Shown here: positions 20,641-30,279 of the stretch, piece by piece
How the letters are laid out: each line of letters opens with the position of its first letter
How positions within the stretch are numbered: position 1 is the stretch's first letter
Assembly (NCBI GenBank): GCA_015709495.1
Contig: CP054189.1
Coordinates: forward strand, 248,001 to 312,000
Reading direction: 5' to 3'
DNA length: 64,000 bases
Source of the DNA: Chthonomonadaceae bacterium
GTDB lineage: Bacteria > Armatimonadota > Fimbriimonadia > Fimbriimonadales > Fimbriimonadaceae
Notes under the pieces: generated by a model
Databases searched by the model: none
What the model was told of the DNA's origin: nothing
What the model saw: the letters and a program-made list of their open reading frames with translations, nothing else
Made by a program: the position numbers and the translations under genes

Positions 20641-21506
20641 TCGAGGCGATCGTACTCGGCATTGTGCAAGGACTTACTGAGTTCTTGCCGATTTCGAGCA
20701 CGGCCCACATCCGAATCGTCCCTTCGCTCGTCGGATGGCCCGATCCGGGCGCGGCATTCACAGCGGTGATCCAATTGGGGACCATCGTAGCCGTTATCGT
20801 GTACTTTTGGGGCGATCTTTGTAGGTTCTTTCTTGGATGGCTCGCGGGAATGCGCGACCGTGGCCGCCGCTCGTCGCTCGAGTGGCGAATGGGTTGGGCG
20901 ATCGTCGTAGGAACCGTGCCTATTGCCATCTTCGGACTCTTCTTCAAGGATTCCATCGAGGGGTCGCTTCGGTCGCTGTACGTGATCGCCATCGCTCTGA
21001 TCGCCTTAGGACTTCTCATGATGGTGGCGGAAATCGTGGGACGAAGAGATCGCTCGTTAGAGGGCGTACGGCTTCGAGACGGGTTGTGGGTAGGTTTTTG
21101 GCAGGCATTGGCACTGATCCCTGGCGCGAGTCGAAGCGGGACGACGATTACGGGGGGCCTCTTCGCGGGGCTTGACCGGCCTACTGCCGCCCGATTCTCG
21201 TTCCTGCTGTCGGTGCCTTCGATCGTGCTCGCGGCGCTCTTCAACCTGGCAGAGCACAAAGACCTGTTTCTCACCGGCAAAGCGGAGCTCTTGGCGCCTT
21301 CGCTCGTGGCATCGCTCGCCGCTCTCATCAGCGGGTACGCCTCGATCGCCTTCCTCCTTCGATTCCTGCAAAAGCACGGCACGTGGGTTTTTGTCGCCTA
21401 CAGGGTCGTGCTTGGGGGTCTGATTCTGGTGCTTCTCGCCAACGGCAGCCTCGAAGCCCTCGATGCTGCGCCGGAGGCACAGGCCGAAGTCGCGGCTACC
21501 CGGTAA
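20631..21506 (+). CDS. uppP: Undecaprenyl-diphosphatase
   Basis: A 291-residue integral membrane phosphatase (BacA/UppP family) that recycles undecaprenyl pyrophosphate to the monophosphate carrier. Signature segments: GIVQGLTEFLPISSTAH at the N-terminus with the essential Glu, and later ALIPGASRSGTTI with the catalytic Ser/Arg. Multiple membrane helices follow through the C-terminus. It is somewhat longer than typical, with an Ala/Glu-rich tail. Its position after wecA-wecB makes a coherent carrier-lipid module. Confidence 0.96.
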   Translation: MGLVEAIVLGIVQGLTEFLPISSTAHIRIVPSLVGWPDPGAAFTAVIQLGTIVAVIVYFWGDLCRFFLGWLAGMRDRGRRSSLEWRMGWAIVVGTVPIAIFGLFFKDSIEGSLRSLYVIAIALIALGLLMMVAEIVGRRDRSLEGVRLRDGLWVGFWQALALIPGASRSGTTITGGLFAGLDRPTAARFSFLLSVPSIVLAALFNLAEHKDLFLTGKAELLAPSLVASLAALISGYASIAFLLRFLQKHGTWVFVAYRVVLGGLILVLLANGSLEALDAAPEAQAEVAATR

Positions 21507-21515
21507 GATCGTCTC

Positions 21516-22145
21516 GTGTTTCGAAGGAGGAGTCAGCCAAGCGCTCCTGTGGAGTGGCTTCTTGTGGGTCTGGGCAACCCCGGTCCCGAGTATGCCGGAA
21601 CCCGGCACAACGTCGGCTTCATGGTGATCGATGCGTTGCGGGATCGGTACGGCGCCCCGCTGAAACGCTCCAAGCACCAGTCGATCTTCGGGGAAGCGCG
21701 AATCGAAGGCGTCCAGGTCGTTTTGGCCAAGCCGATGACTTTCATGAACCTCAGTGGCCGGGCCGTTGCGCCTCTGATTCGCGAGTTCGGCCTGCCCCTC
21801 GACCGGCTTCTCGTCATCGCCGACGAAGTCGATCTGCCGTTGGGAAAGATCCGGATGAGGTCCGAAGGGGGAGCTGGCGGCCATAACGGGCACAAGTCGA
21901 TCATTCAATCGCTCGGCTCGAACCAATACGCTCGGCTCAGGATCGGCGTGGGGCGTTCGGAGGCCGGGGACACGGCCGATCACGTTTTGAGCCGGTTTTT
22001 GCCCGAAGAGCGCTCGATCGTCGGCGAGGTCCTCGTGCGGGCTGTGGAGTCGTGCGTCGCCTTGCTAACACTAGGGATCGATCGGGCGATGCAGATCACG
22101 AATTCTGGGGGGGAGGCCCTCGGCGAAGGGGCCGCGCCGGACTAG
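21516..22145 (+). CDS. pth: Peptidyl-tRNA hydrolase
   Basis: A 209-residue enzyme that frees tRNAs from drop-off peptidyl-tRNA. Landmarks are LLVGLGNPGPEYAGTRHNVGF (containing the Asn and catalytic His), KPMTFMNLSGRAV, and ADEVDLPLGKIRMRSEGG with the following AGGHNGHKSI. The frame begins at a GTG at 21516, 9 bp after uppP; the homologous region starts about 12 residues in. It is the last gene of the run before a strong hairpin terminator. Confidence 0.96.
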   Translation: MFRRRSQPSAPVEWLLVGLGNPGPEYAGTRHNVGFMVIDALRDRYGAPLKRSKHQSIFGEARIEGVQVVLAKPMTFMNLSGRAVAPLIREFGLPLDRLLVIADEVDLPLGKIRMRSEGGAGGHNGHKSIIQSLGSNQYARLRIGVGRSEAGDTADHVLSRFLPEERSIVGEVLVRAVESCVALLTLGIDRAMQITNSGGEALGEGAAPD

Positions 22146-22157
22146 GAAGGAGAAAAA

Positions 22158-22188
22158 GGGGGCCGCATCTCCAGGGAGATGCGGCCCC
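22158..22188. terminator. Bidirectional terminator between pth and the PEP-CTERM gene
   Basis: A 13-bp perfect stem (GGGGCCGCATCTC / GAGATGCGGCCCC) with a 4-nt loop. The minus side is followed by TTTTTCT and the plus side by a T/C-rich stretch, serving the convergent genes. Confidence 0.88.
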
Positions 22189-22214
22189 TCCTTCTCTTTA
22201 CGCGGGGTGGGGTC

Positions 22215-23054
22215 TTACTTGCGTCGGCGTCGGATCAGAGCCGCTGCGCCAAGGCCAAGCGCCACCATCGTTGCGGGCTCAGGTACCGGGCTGCCGTAGA
22301 CGATGAACGGGAAGTCCTGCACCACAGCGCCGGCCGTGGGAGGGTTGCCCGGATCTTCAGCGTCTTGCCAACTCGTTGCGGCTTGCAGGAACTGCCGCCC
22401 GTTGAACCCGGCGATCCCGCGGCCCGAGGCTACGAGCGCAGGAGCCCAGGGGCCGCTGCTCAGCGAGCCGCCGGTCTGCCAATCGAGCCAGTACGTGCCC
22501 GCCGTCAAGACCACTCCGCCAAGGTTTGCGCTGTTGCGATAAACGGGTCTCGTGGTGTCCGGCGGGATGCCGAGCCCCGCAGGGTGCGTCGAACTCGCTG
22601 TTCGATAGATGCCTGCAAAAGTGGAGCTTGAGAGCACGTTCGTAGTGGTGTCGCCCCAAACGACCGAGCTACCGGAGTCGCCGGGCCTGCCATTCCAGAT
22701 TTGGAGGCTCAGGAAGTTCATCGACGAACCGGTCGCGCTGCCGCCAGTCTGGTAGGCGAAGAAATCGATCGAGTCGACGGTCCAGAAAGCATCACCGATG
22801 GCGAAGTCGTCGGCAACGCGGTTCCCAGCGGACTGCTGGTGCCCAAACCCAAGGATCGCGTTGGCGTTGTCGCCATCGTTCGCGAGTTCGCTCCATTGGG
22901 TTCCCGAGGGTGCGCCCGTGCCATCACCGGCGGTCGCTCCAGTTTCGAGACCGATCGTCGACAGCCCCCAGTTCTCGCCGTTGCTGTAGAGCTGGATCGA
23001 AAAAGCGCTGCCTGCAAATACCACCGACAAACAAACAAGTCCAAACTTTCGCAT
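22215..23054 (-). CDS. PEP-CTERM sorted extracellular protein
   Basis: A 279-residue exported protein. The start at 23054 is chosen because TTGGAGAA precedes it and a clear signal peptide follows (RKFGLVCLSVVFAGSAFS). The C-terminus is a textbook sorting signal: VPEPATMVALGLGAAALI then RRRRK. The mature part is a Gly/Ser/Thr-rich beta protein without a recognisable enzyme motif. By analogy with the family it would be cleaved and anchored or released by an exosortase and end up in the outer surface or matrix. No exosortase gene is in the window. Confidence 0.9.
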   Translation of the reverse strand: MRKFGLVCLSVVFAGSAFSIQLYSNGENWGLSTIGLETGATAGDGTGAPSGTQWSELANDGDNANAILGFGHQQSAGNRVADDFAIGDAFWTVDSIDFFAYQTGGSATGSSMNFLSLQIWNGRPGDSGSSVVWGDTTTNVLSSSTFAGIYRTASSTHPAGLGIPPDTTRPVYRNSANLGGVVLTAGTYWLDWQTGGSLSSGPWAPALVASGRGIAGFNGRQFLQAATSWQDAEDPGNPPTAGAVVQDFPFIVYGSPVPEPATMVALGLGAAALIRRRRK

Positions 23055-23348
23055 AGAGTTCTCCAAGAATTGGCTGTAATTCACCCGATCGCCATTCAGG
23101 CGTTAGACGCAAGTCTGAACGCGAACGTGCATTGATTGTATTGAAAAAAACAGCCATTGCGGCCTTCCATGGGCAGGTTCCGGTATTTTTGCTGGTCACA
23201 ATCCGAGGAAATCCAGAGAGAATCTGGCAATTGTCCGTGGAGCGGCTTGGCAAGGGGGAAAGTCGGGCGCGTTTGGTGGGGCGGGTCGCGCGGCGGGCAA
23301 ACAATAATAGACTTCTAAAACGCCCGAAAAGTCGCACGAAAAATCCCC

Positions 23349-23377
23349 TTGAAAATCAAGCGGTAGTGGTGTATCAT
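23349..23377 (+). promoter_or_regulatory. Promoter of nrdR-nrdJ
   Basis: TTGAAA at 23349-23354 and TATCAT at 23372-23377, spacer 17 bp. Transcription would start near 23384, just before or in the NrdR box. Confidence 0.65.
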
Positions 23378-23385
23378 GTCTTTGC

Positions 23386-23401
23386 GCACAATATCTTGTG
23401 T
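23386..23401 (+). promoter_or_regulatory. NrdR box
   Basis: GCACAATATCTTGTGT matches the 16-bp NrdR-box pattern (ACACwATATATwGTGT) at nearly all positions and is dyad-symmetric. It lies 15 bp upstream of the nrdR start and overlaps the predicted transcription start. A second box, usually found about 31 bp away, is only weakly suggested upstream. Confidence 0.72.
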
Positions 23402-23415
23402 AGGCGGTCAGAGCC

Positions 23416-23922
23416 ATGAAGTGCCCGTACTGCGGATTCGCCGACCAGAAGGTCCTCGATTCGAGGCCCGCCCGCGAGGGTGAGGCGATTCGCCGCCGGA
23501 GAGAGTGCGTCAGATGCGGACGCCGCTTCACGACTTTCGAGGAACCTGAGCGCCCCCGCCTTTACGTCGTCAAAAGAAACGGCGAGCGCGAGGAGTTCAA
23601 TCGCGAGAAAGTGATGGCCGGAATGCTCGTCGCCTGCCGCAAGCGCCCCGTTCCGTTCGACCAGCTTCAAGCGGCAGCCGAACGCATCGAACGCGACCTG
23701 TTTCAGGAGTTCGAGGGCGAGGTCTCGTCCCAAGCGATTGGCGAGCGGGTCATGGCCGAGCTGATGCGAACCGATTCGGTCGCTTATGTGCGCTATGCGA
23801 GCGTTTACCGCGAGTTTCAAACCTTGTCGGAGTTCCAGGACATCGTGAACCGGATCGCCGACGAACAAGGGGCCAATGAGGGCGGCCTCTTTCCAAGGCC
23901 GCGCGCGGCCCAGAAAAACTGA
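23416..23922 (+). CDS. nrdR: Transcriptional repressor NrdR
   Basis: A 168-residue zinc-finger/ATP-cone repressor of ribonucleotide reductase genes. The zinc ribbon is CPYCGF with CVRCGRRFTTFE, followed by the ATP-cone domain starting VVKRNGEREEFNREKV. Length is slightly above the common 150. It is the first gene of a two-gene operon with nrdJ (18-bp gap), and the NrdR box in front of it indicates autoregulation together with its target enzyme. Confidence 0.97.
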   Translation: MKCPYCGFADQKVLDSRPAREGEAIRRRRECVRCGRRFTTFEEPERPRLYVVKRNGEREEFNREKVMAGMLVACRKRPVPFDQLQAAAERIERDLFQEFEGEVSSQAIGERVMAELMRTDSVAYVRYASVYREFQTLSEFQDIVNRIADEQGANEGGLFPRPRAAQKN

Positions 23923-23940
23923 TCCAGGGAGGGAGAACTC

Positions 23941-26900
23941 ATGAAGATTCAACGTCACTTTACGACTCAAGGCCACGACCCCTACGAGGGGATCGAGTTC
24001 GTTTCGCGCAAGAGCGAGATCAAGAACCCCGATGGCTCCACCGTGTTCCTGATGGAAGACATCAAGGTTCCGAAGTCGTGGTCGCAGGTTGCGACGGATA
24101 TCCTCGCGCAGAAGTACTTCCGCAAGGCCGGAGTTCCCCGGGCGGACGGCACTTCCGGCTCAGAGACCGACTTGCGCCAGGTCTGCCATCGGCTGGCTGG
24201 TTGTTGGAAGTTTTGGGGGGAGAAGTATAACTATTTCGATTCTCCCGAGGACGCCAACGCGTTCTATGACGAGATCGTACACATGTTGGCCCGGCAGGTT
24301 GCCGCTCCGAACAGCCCGCAGTGGTTCAACACCGGCTTGCACTTCGCGTATGGCATCGAAGGCACCCCGCAGGGACACTATTATGTTGACCCTGAGAGTG
24401 GAAAGCTGAATAAAAGCAAAAATGCCTACGAGCGACCCCAACCTCACGCGTGCTTCATTCTGAGCGTCACCGACGACTTGGTGAACCCGGGAGGCATCAT
24501 GGACCTCTGGACGCGCGAGGCCCGGATTTTCAAGTACGGCTCAGGAGTCGGAACCAACTTCAGCAAGCTCCGCGGGGAGAACGAGTCGCTTTCTGGCGGA
24601 GGCAAATCGAGCGGGCTTATGAGCTTTTTGCGCGTGGGCGACCGCTCGGCCGGCGCCATCAAGTCCGGTGGAACGACTCGAAGGGCCGCGAAGATGGTGT
24701 GCCTCGACGTCGATCACCCTGATATCGAGAACTTCATCAACTGGAAGGTCAGGGAGGAACAGAAAGTCGCCTCGCTGGTCGCGGGCTCGCAGATTCATCA
24801 GCGACGCCTCAACGCGATCATGAGATCGTGCCACCTGTTTGCGGCCTCGGGCGCCGGCAATCCAAACGACGCGTTCGATCCACGAAGGAACCGCGAGCTT
24901 CGCAAAGAGGTCGCCGAGGCAAAGGCGGCGGGAGTGTCCCTCAACTACATTCAGCGAGTGATCCAGCTCGCGAAACAGGGCTTCACGAGCGTCGAGTTTC
25001 CCACCTACGACACGGGCTACGAAAGTGAAGCCTATATGACGGTTGCCGGCCAGAATTCGAACAATTCAGTCCGAATTCCGAACGAGTTCTTTCGGGCGGT
25101 CGATGGCGACGGGCAGTGGGAGTTGGTCAGGCGCACCGACGGCAAAGTGGCCAAGTCGGTTCGTGCGAAAGACCTTTGGGATCAAGTCTGCTATGCGGCG
25201 TGGTCGTGCGCCGACCCGGGCATTCAATACGATTCGACCATCAACGAGTGGCACACGTGCCCTGCGGACGGCAGGATCAACGCGAGCAATCCGTGCTCGG
25301 AATATATGTTCCTCGACGACACGGCTTGCAACCTTGCCTCGATCAACCTGATTCGGTTCTACGACCCGGAGACCGGACTGTTTGACGTTGAGGGCTATCG
25401 TCACGCGATTCGGCTCTGGACCCTCGTGCTCGAAATCAGCGTGCTCATGGCCCAGTTTCCCAGCCCAGAGATCGCGAAGCTGAGTTACGAGTTTCGCACG
25501 TTGGGCCTGGGTTACGCGAACTTCGGCGCGTTGCTGATGCAGATGGGGATCCCATACGATGGCCCTCAAGGAAGGGCGATTTGTGGAGCTTTGACTTCGA
25601 TTCTTGGAGGCGAGTCGTACGCCGTTAGCGCGGAGATGGCGGCTGAGCTTGGGCCGTTTTCTGGGTATGCCCGGAACCGAGACGCGATGCTTCGTGTCGT
25701 TCGCAACCATCGGCGAGCCGCCTACAACGCGCCGTCGAGCCAATTTGAGGGCCTCACCGTCTTTCCGGTCGGGATCGACCCTGACGAGTGCCCGACGGAC
25801 ATGCTCAAGGCAGCCCGTGAGGCGTGGGACCGCGCTTCCTCGTTGGGCGATGCTCACGGGTTCCGCAACGCCCAGGTGACCGTGCTCGCTCCTACGGGAA
25901 CCATCGGGCTCTTGATGGATTGCGACACCACCGGCATCGAGCCCGATTTCGCGCTCGTCAAGTTCAAGAAGCTGGCGGGAGGGGGCTACTTCAAGATCAT
26001 CAACCAATCCATCCCGCCCGCGCTGAGAAGGCTCGGTTACGGCGAGGAGCAGATCGAGGATATCGTTGCTTATTGCGTCGGACACAAGACGCTGCGCGGC
26101 GCTCCCCATGTCAACCCCGAATCGCTCCAAGCCAAGGGCTTCACGGCCGAAGCTCTCGCCAAAATCGAAGGCGCGCTCGAAAACGCGTTTGAGCTCTCGT
26201 TCGCGTTCAACAAGTTCACCTTGGGAGAGGACTGTTGCAAACAGTATCTGGGGTTTACCGACGAACAACTCAACGACTACGGATTCGACATGTTGATGGC
26301 TCTGGGGTTCACACGATCCCAAATCGACGAAGCTAGTGAATACGTCTGCGGCACGATGACGGTCGAAGGGGCTCCGCACCTCAAACTTGAGCACTACCCG
26401 GTGTTCGACTGCGCCAACAAGTGCGGAAGGAAAGGAACGCGTTGCATCTCCGCCGAAGGACACATCCGCGCGATGGCGGCAGCGCAGCCCTTCCTGTCAG
26501 GGGCGATCAGCAAGACGATCAACCTTCCTTCGGACGCGACGGTGAGCGACATTGGGGAGGCGTATCGGCTCTCGTGGGAGCTCGGCCTGAAGGCGAACGC
26601 CCTGTATCGGGACGGCTCCAAGCTGAGCCAGCCCCTCAACTCCAGTTCGGACGAGGCCACGGCCGCGCTGCTCGAGGCCGCCATGGGCGACGACGACGCG
26701 AGCGAGGACGCGATCGCTCAGGCGGCGCAGAAGTTGGTGTACCGCTACATCGCCAGGCGGCGGCTGCTTCCCACGCGGCGCAAGGGCTACACCCAAAAAG
26801 CGCTCATCGGCGGACACAAGGTCTACCTGAGAACGGGCGAGTTCGAAGACGGATCGCTCGGCGAGATATTCATCGACATGCACCGCGAAGGCGCAGCTTT

Positions 26901-27585
26901 CCGAAGCTTGATGAACTGCTTTGCAATTGCGATTTCGCTCGGGCTGCAGTACGGCGTACCACTCGAAGAGTTCGTCGAGGCGTTCGTTTTCACGCGGTTC
27001 GAGCCGAGCGGAATTGTCCAGGGACACAACAATATCAAGATGTCGACCTCGGTGATCGACTACATCTTCCGCGAGCTTGCGATGTCGTATATGGGCCGGT
27101 ACGACCTGGTGCAGGTCAAGCCCGAAGACCTTCGTCACGATGCGATGGGCAACCCTTCGGACATCCCTGAGTTCGAGGACGAAGCCGAGGGCGAGGAGTT
27201 CGAGGGGACAGCGCCGGGTTACGCCCACGACGACCATGCGGGCCGTGGCTTTGTCGCCGACGTGGCACCTCCCGAAGACACCTCGCAATCGGTGTTGCCC
27301 TTCGACAACGGTTCTTCGAAGAGCGTAGGCTCGCCGACATGGCAGGTGGAACAGGCCGCCAAGTCGAAGCTGCGGCCATCTCCCAAGGCCGTGGTCGGGG
27401 GAGAGCAGCCAGCTTCCGCAAGACCCGCTCCGATCAGTTCCGATGTCCTCAGCGCCCAGATTCGGGAAGCGCGACTCAAGGGCTATGAGGGCGACCCTTG
27501 CGGCAACTGCGGAGCGTTCACGATGGTGCGAAACGGCGTGTGCCTCAAGTGCGACACGTGCGGCGAGACGAGCGGCTGTTCCTAA
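23941..27585 (+). CDS. nrdJ: Adenosylcobalamin-dependent (class II) ribonucleotide reductase
   Basis: A 1214-residue enzyme that makes deoxyribonucleotides using coenzyme B12. Active-site features are [21 protein letters not shown] (cut here to the motif core NPCSE and CNLASINL) and the phosphate-binding [18 protein letters not shown]. The region after residue about 950 is the long C-terminal extension of the large NrdJ class, ending in a Cys-rich segment (CGNCG...[14 protein letters not shown]) that includes the redox-active pair. A GGGAGG Shine-Dalgarno precedes the ATG. No cobalamin riboswitch was seen; control by NrdR is suggested instead. Confidence 0.97.
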   Translation: MKIQRHFTTQGHDPYEGIEFVSRKSEIKNPDGSTVFLMEDIKVPKSWSQVATDILAQKYFRKAGVPRADGTSGSETDLRQVCHRLAGCWKFWGEKYNYFDSPEDANAFYDEIVHMLARQVAAPNSPQWFNTGLHFAYGIEGTPQGHYYVDPESGKLNKSKNAYERPQPHACFILSVTDDLVNPGGIMDLWTREARIFKYGSGVGTNFSKLRGENESLSGGGKSSGLMSFLRVGDRSAGAIKSGGTTRRAAKMVCLDVDHPDIENFINWKVREEQKVASLVAGSQIHQRRLNAIMRSCHLFAASGAGNPNDAFDPRRNRELRKEVAEAKAAGVSLNYIQRVIQLAKQGFTSVEFPTYDTGYESEAYMTVAGQNSNNSVRIPNEFFRAVDGDGQWELVRRTDGKVAKSVRAKDLWDQVCYAAWSCADPGIQYDSTINEWHTCPADGRINASNPCSEYMFLDDTACNLASINLIRFYDPETGLFDVEGYRHAIRLWTLVLEISVLMAQFPSPEIAKLSYEFRTLGLGYANFGALLMQMGIPYDGPQGRAICGALTSILGGESYAVSAEMAAELGPFSGYARNRDAMLRVVRNHRRAAYNAPSSQFEGLTVFPVGIDPDECPTDMLKAAREAWDRASSLGDAHGFRNAQVTVLAPTGTIGLLMDCDTTGIEPDFALVKFKKLAGGGYFKIINQSIPPALRRLGYGEEQIEDIVAYCVGHKTLRGAPHVNPESLQAKGFTAEALAKIEGALENAFELSFAFNKFTLGEDCCKQYLGFTDEQLNDYGFDMLMALGFTRSQIDEASEYVCGTMTVEGAPHLKLEHYPVFDCANKCGRKGTRCISAEGHIRAMAAAQPFLSGAISKTINLPSDATVSDIGEAYRLSWELGLKANALYRDGSKLSQPLNSSSDEATAALLEAAMGDDDASEDAIAQAAQKLVYRYIARRRLLPTRRKGYTQKALIGGHKVYLRTGEFEDGSLGEIFIDMHREGAAFRSLMNCFAIAISLGLQYGVPLEEFVEAFVFTRFEPSGIVQGHNNIKMSTSVIDYIFRELAMSYMGRYDLVQVKPEDLRHDAMGNPSDIPEFEDEAEGEEFEGTAPGYAHDDHAGRGFVADVAPPEDTSQSVLPFDNGSSKSVGSPTWQVEQAAKSKLRPSPKAVVGGEQPASARPAPISSDVLSAQIREARLKGYEGDPCGNCGAFTMVRNGVCLKCDTCGETSGCS

Positions 27586-27694
27586 TTGGGATCGGAGCCC
27601 GTGGGATAACACCCGCTATCGACCCTCGAAGGACACTCCAGTCAGAGTCTATGGCCTTTCCCGCGAACTCGGGACGTCGAAATGTCTCGGCGCG

Positions 27695-27722
27695 TTGGGA
27701 CGTCGCAACCTCGTTGTAGAAT
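27695..27722 (+). promoter_or_regulatory. Possible promoter of the SARP-lectin regulator gene
   Basis: TTGGGA at 27695-27700 and TAGAAT at 27717-27722 with a 16-bp spacer, 29 bp before the GTG start; plausible but not strong. Confidence 0.45.
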
Positions 27723-27751
27723 GAATCAGGAAGGAGGGTCCTGAAGGAGGC

Positions 27752-29404
27752 GTGAACCCAACAGAAGTCAGAATCGAACTGTTCGATGGCCTGCGCGTGG
27801 TTTCGCAGGGCCGAAAGCTCGAGTTCACGCGCAGGCAAACGGGCCTCCTGCTCGCGCATCTCGGATTGGGCCTCGGAAGGTCGCTGGGCCGGGAGGAGTT
27901 GATCTGCCTCTTGTGGCCCGATGACGACGCGGCTACCTCGAGGCAGCGACTTCGGCAGCGGCTCCATGTGCTGAAATCGACCCTCGATCGGTGGGTCCCC
28001 GGGGCGGGTGCGGTCGTTGTCTCCGATGCCGAGGAAGTCCGCCTCGACTCTGCAGCGTGCTCTTCGGATTGGGGGGACTTCGCCGAGAGTATGAGAAAGG
28101 GCCGGAGCGCTCTCGAACCGGATCAAGCACGAGAGAGTTTCCGCAACGCGGTGGGCCTCGCCCAAGGGCCGCTGCTTCGGGGCTTCTATCACGATAGCGT
28201 TTCCTCCGCTCGAATGCACGCGGACGATGAACTCCAAGTGGCGCTGAATTGGCTGGTGAAAGACGCCCTATCGAGCAATGAACTGGATCACGTCGCCGAA
28301 GACTGCCGCAAGCTCCTCGCATTGGATGAGCTGAGCGAGCAGAACCACCTGCTCTCCATGCGGGCTTGGGGGCGTTTGGGCCGCTCAAGCGCCGTTGAGC
28401 GTCAATGCGCCCAATGGAAGCGTCTTGCGAAGGACGATCTCGGCGTCGAACCCTCGCCTGAATTCGTCGAAGGCTACGAGCATGCGCTGAGCGAGAGTAG
28501 GCAGGCTCCCAAACTGAGCAAGCCCAGCCCCCTTGTGAAGACCGAGTCGTTGCTGCCGAAGCCGGTCTCCGATCTCGTCCCTTTGACCGCATCTCAACCG
28601 ACTTCGAGGAGGAGGCCTCACTCGGGTTGGCTCGCCCTGTCGGTTCTGCTCATCTTGAGTATAGCCGTCGCAGTCTTGCTGGCGAACTCTCGAAGCGGAA
28701 CTCCGGTTCCCTCCGCGTCGAAAGTGGACTTTGGGAAGGGTTGGACGAGCGATCGGGACCTCTCGGTGCATTTCGGGCAGGCATACGGAAAGGGCTTCAA
28801 GGGACCCAGGATTGAAAACGGCGTGTTGGTCCTTTCGGACGGCTTCACGGGGATTTCATCAAGCGTCTGGTGGCGTCAGCGTGTCAACACCCGAGTATTT
28901 ACTTCGAAGTTCAGGTTCCGTGCCAAGAGTCCGCCGGGGAATCCGGGGGGACTTGCCGATGGTTTCGCTTTTGTTCTCCAAGACGACGGGCTGGATGCCT
29001 TGGGCGCCGGGGGGATGGACCTCGGCTGTGGCGGCATCGTGCAGAGTGCAGCCGTATTCTTTGACTTTTATGCTCCCGAAGCCGCCCACGGCCCCAAGGG
29101 AATCTACTGGGGCGTGAGCCTGAATGGCGCAAGCCCGATCGCCGGCAGGTTTGCCGACGTGGACTTTGAGATCGACGCCGAGTTTGAGGTTACGGTGACC
29201 TACGACGGCGAGCATACGGTTCAGATGCATATGAGGAACCTCAAGAGCCAGAAGTCGGACACCATCGAACTGAAGCGGAGGATCAATTCCCTGTTTCCCG
29301 AGGGGTTGGCGTTTGTGGGTTTCACGGCCGGAACCGGAATGGGTTGGTCCCGTGTGGAAATCCTCGATTGGGAGTTCATCTCGGGCCAGCTACCCCAGAA
29401 ATGA
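27752..29404 (+). CDS. Transmembrane one-component regulator: SARP-like/BTAD cytoplasmic part and external L-type lectin domain
   Basis: A 550-residue protein with a GTG start. Residues 5-95 resemble the winged-helix DNA-binding part of SARP regulators (VRIELFDGLRVV, then REELICLLWPDDDAATSRQR and LRQRLHVLKSTL). Residues 100-245 match the bacterial transcriptional activation domain (TPR-like; ending KRLAKDDLGVEPSPEFVEGY). A single membrane helix follows at 291-312 (WLALSVLLILSIAVAVLLA). Residues 325-546 look like an L-type (legume-like) lectin: ADGFAFVLQDD, AVFFDFYA, VTVTYDGEHTVQMHM and LAFVGFTAGTG. The orientation by charge puts the lectin outside. I infer that the protein senses a surface or extracellular carbohydrate and acts directly on DNA. 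GGAGG lies very close to the GTG, so the exact start is less certain. Confidence 0.82.
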   Translation: MNPTEVRIELFDGLRVVSQGRKLEFTRRQTGLLLAHLGLGLGRSLGREELICLLWPDDDAATSRQRLRQRLHVLKSTLDRWVPGAGAVVVSDAEEVRLDSAACSSDWGDFAESMRKGRSALEPDQARESFRNAVGLAQGPLLRGFYHDSVSSARMHADDELQVALNWLVKDALSSNELDHVAEDCRKLLALDELSEQNHLLSMRAWGRLGRSSAVERQCAQWKRLAKDDLGVEPSPEFVEGYEHALSESRQAPKLSKPSPLVKTESLLPKPVSDLVPLTASQPTSRRRPHSGWLALSVLLILSIAVAVLLANSRSGTPVPSASKVDFGKGWTSDRDLSVHFGQAYGKGFKGPRIENGVLVLSDGFTGISSSVWWRQRVNTRVFTSKFRFRAKSPPGNPGGLADGFAFVLQDDGLDALGAGGMDLGCGGIVQSAAVFFDFYAPEAAHGPKGIYWGVSLNGASPIAGRFADVDFEIDAEFEVTVTYDGEHTVQMHMRNLKSQKSDTIELKRRINSLFPEGLAFVGFTAGTGMGWSRVEILDWEFISGQLPQK

Positions 29405-29586
29405 CCCCGGCGCGCCGACGTTGGCGGGCCATTTCGAAGCGAATTCGCTCCGATTTCGAAGTGTGACGGCAGAATCACGCCTACGTAACGACCGAGTTCC
29501 TATCCTATCCCCCGTCGCTCGGCCCAGCGCACCGGTTTCCCGGATTTCGGAAAGCCTTCGGAGCCGCCGTGCGTCGGGGGGACACG

Positions 29587-30210
29587 GTGAACAAGCATCC
29601 GATTTGCAAGGGGCCAGAAAGCCCAGGGAGGGGTTGGGAGAGAGAACCTCTGGGTCGGCAACGAATCGAGGCCGACGTCTTGGTGCGGCGATACGGCAAG
29701 GACGTGGCCAACTACGTTCTCGGCTTTCGGCGAGTTCGATACGAGGACGCTGAAGAGATCGCGGCCGATACGCTTCTGACCGCCTTGGAACTTGCGCCGA
29801 CTCTCCGACCTTCGGCGTGCGTGCGGTCGTGGCTCTTTGCGATCGCGAGGCTCCGGATCGCAGACCATTTTCGGAAGGCGCTCGCCGCCAAGCGCCCCCA
29901 AGAGAGAAACCGCATTGCGAGTCTGGAGGAGATCGAAGGGGAGCGGGACGGGCCGCTTGCCCATGACCCGGTGCCTGAAGTCGTTGAGCGTCTTCATCAT
30001 GAGTCGGTGGTTCGCGCGGCCCTTGCCGAGTTGAACGGCCTTGAGCGGAGGGTCCTGATCGGCCATTACGTCGCGGGGAAGAGCATTCACGAACTATCTC
30101 GGGAGTTCGGGAAGAGCCCCAAGGCGGTGGAATGTCTCTTGTCGAGGGCGAAGGCGAAAGCAAGGAGCGCGGTCGCCGAAGCCGACTCGCCTTGCGGCAG
30201 TTTCGACTGA
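29587..30210 (+). CDS. ECF-like RNA polymerase sigma factor
   Basis: A 207-residue protein with sigma region 2 (VLVRRYGKDVANYVLGF, EDAEEIAADTLLTALE, CVRSWLFAIARLRIADHFRK) and region 4 (AALAELNGLERRVLIGHYVA, then SIHELSREFGKSPKAVECLL), joined by a linker of about 40 residues. I take the GTG at 29587 because GGGGGGAC is suitably placed; a GTG at 29569 is the alternative. There is no anti-sigma gene next to it. It follows the lectin-regulator gene by 182 bp and precedes a group of PEP-CTERM genes, so control of surface proteins is a reasonable guess. Confidence 0.85.
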   Translation: MNKHPICKGPESPGRGWEREPLGRQRIEADVLVRRYGKDVANYVLGFRRVRYEDAEEIAADTLLTALELAPTLRPSACVRSWLFAIARLRIADHFRKALAAKRPQERNRIASLEEIEGERDGPLAHDPVPEVVERLHHESVVRAALAELNGLERRVLIGHYVAGKSIHELSREFGKSPKAVECLLSRAKAKARSAVAEADSPCGSFD

Positions 30211-30215
30211 TAGCG

Positions 30216-30257
30216 GGCCCCGTCGATCGGGACTGTGTCCTTCCCCGCGACGGGGCC
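30216..30257. terminator. Hairpin between convergent sigma factor and PEP-CTERM genes
   Basis: Perfect 10-bp arms GGCCCCGTCG and CGACGGGGCC around a 22-nt loop; no T-run on the plus side, so termination strength is uncertain. Confidence 0.5.
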
Positions 30258-30279
30258 AACTTGAGGCCGTTGTGGGCCT

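Noticed and set aside
23100-23415. A cobalamin riboswitch upstream of nrdR-nrdJ.
   Set aside because: No B12-box-like sequence was seen; a promoter and NrdR box account for the region.
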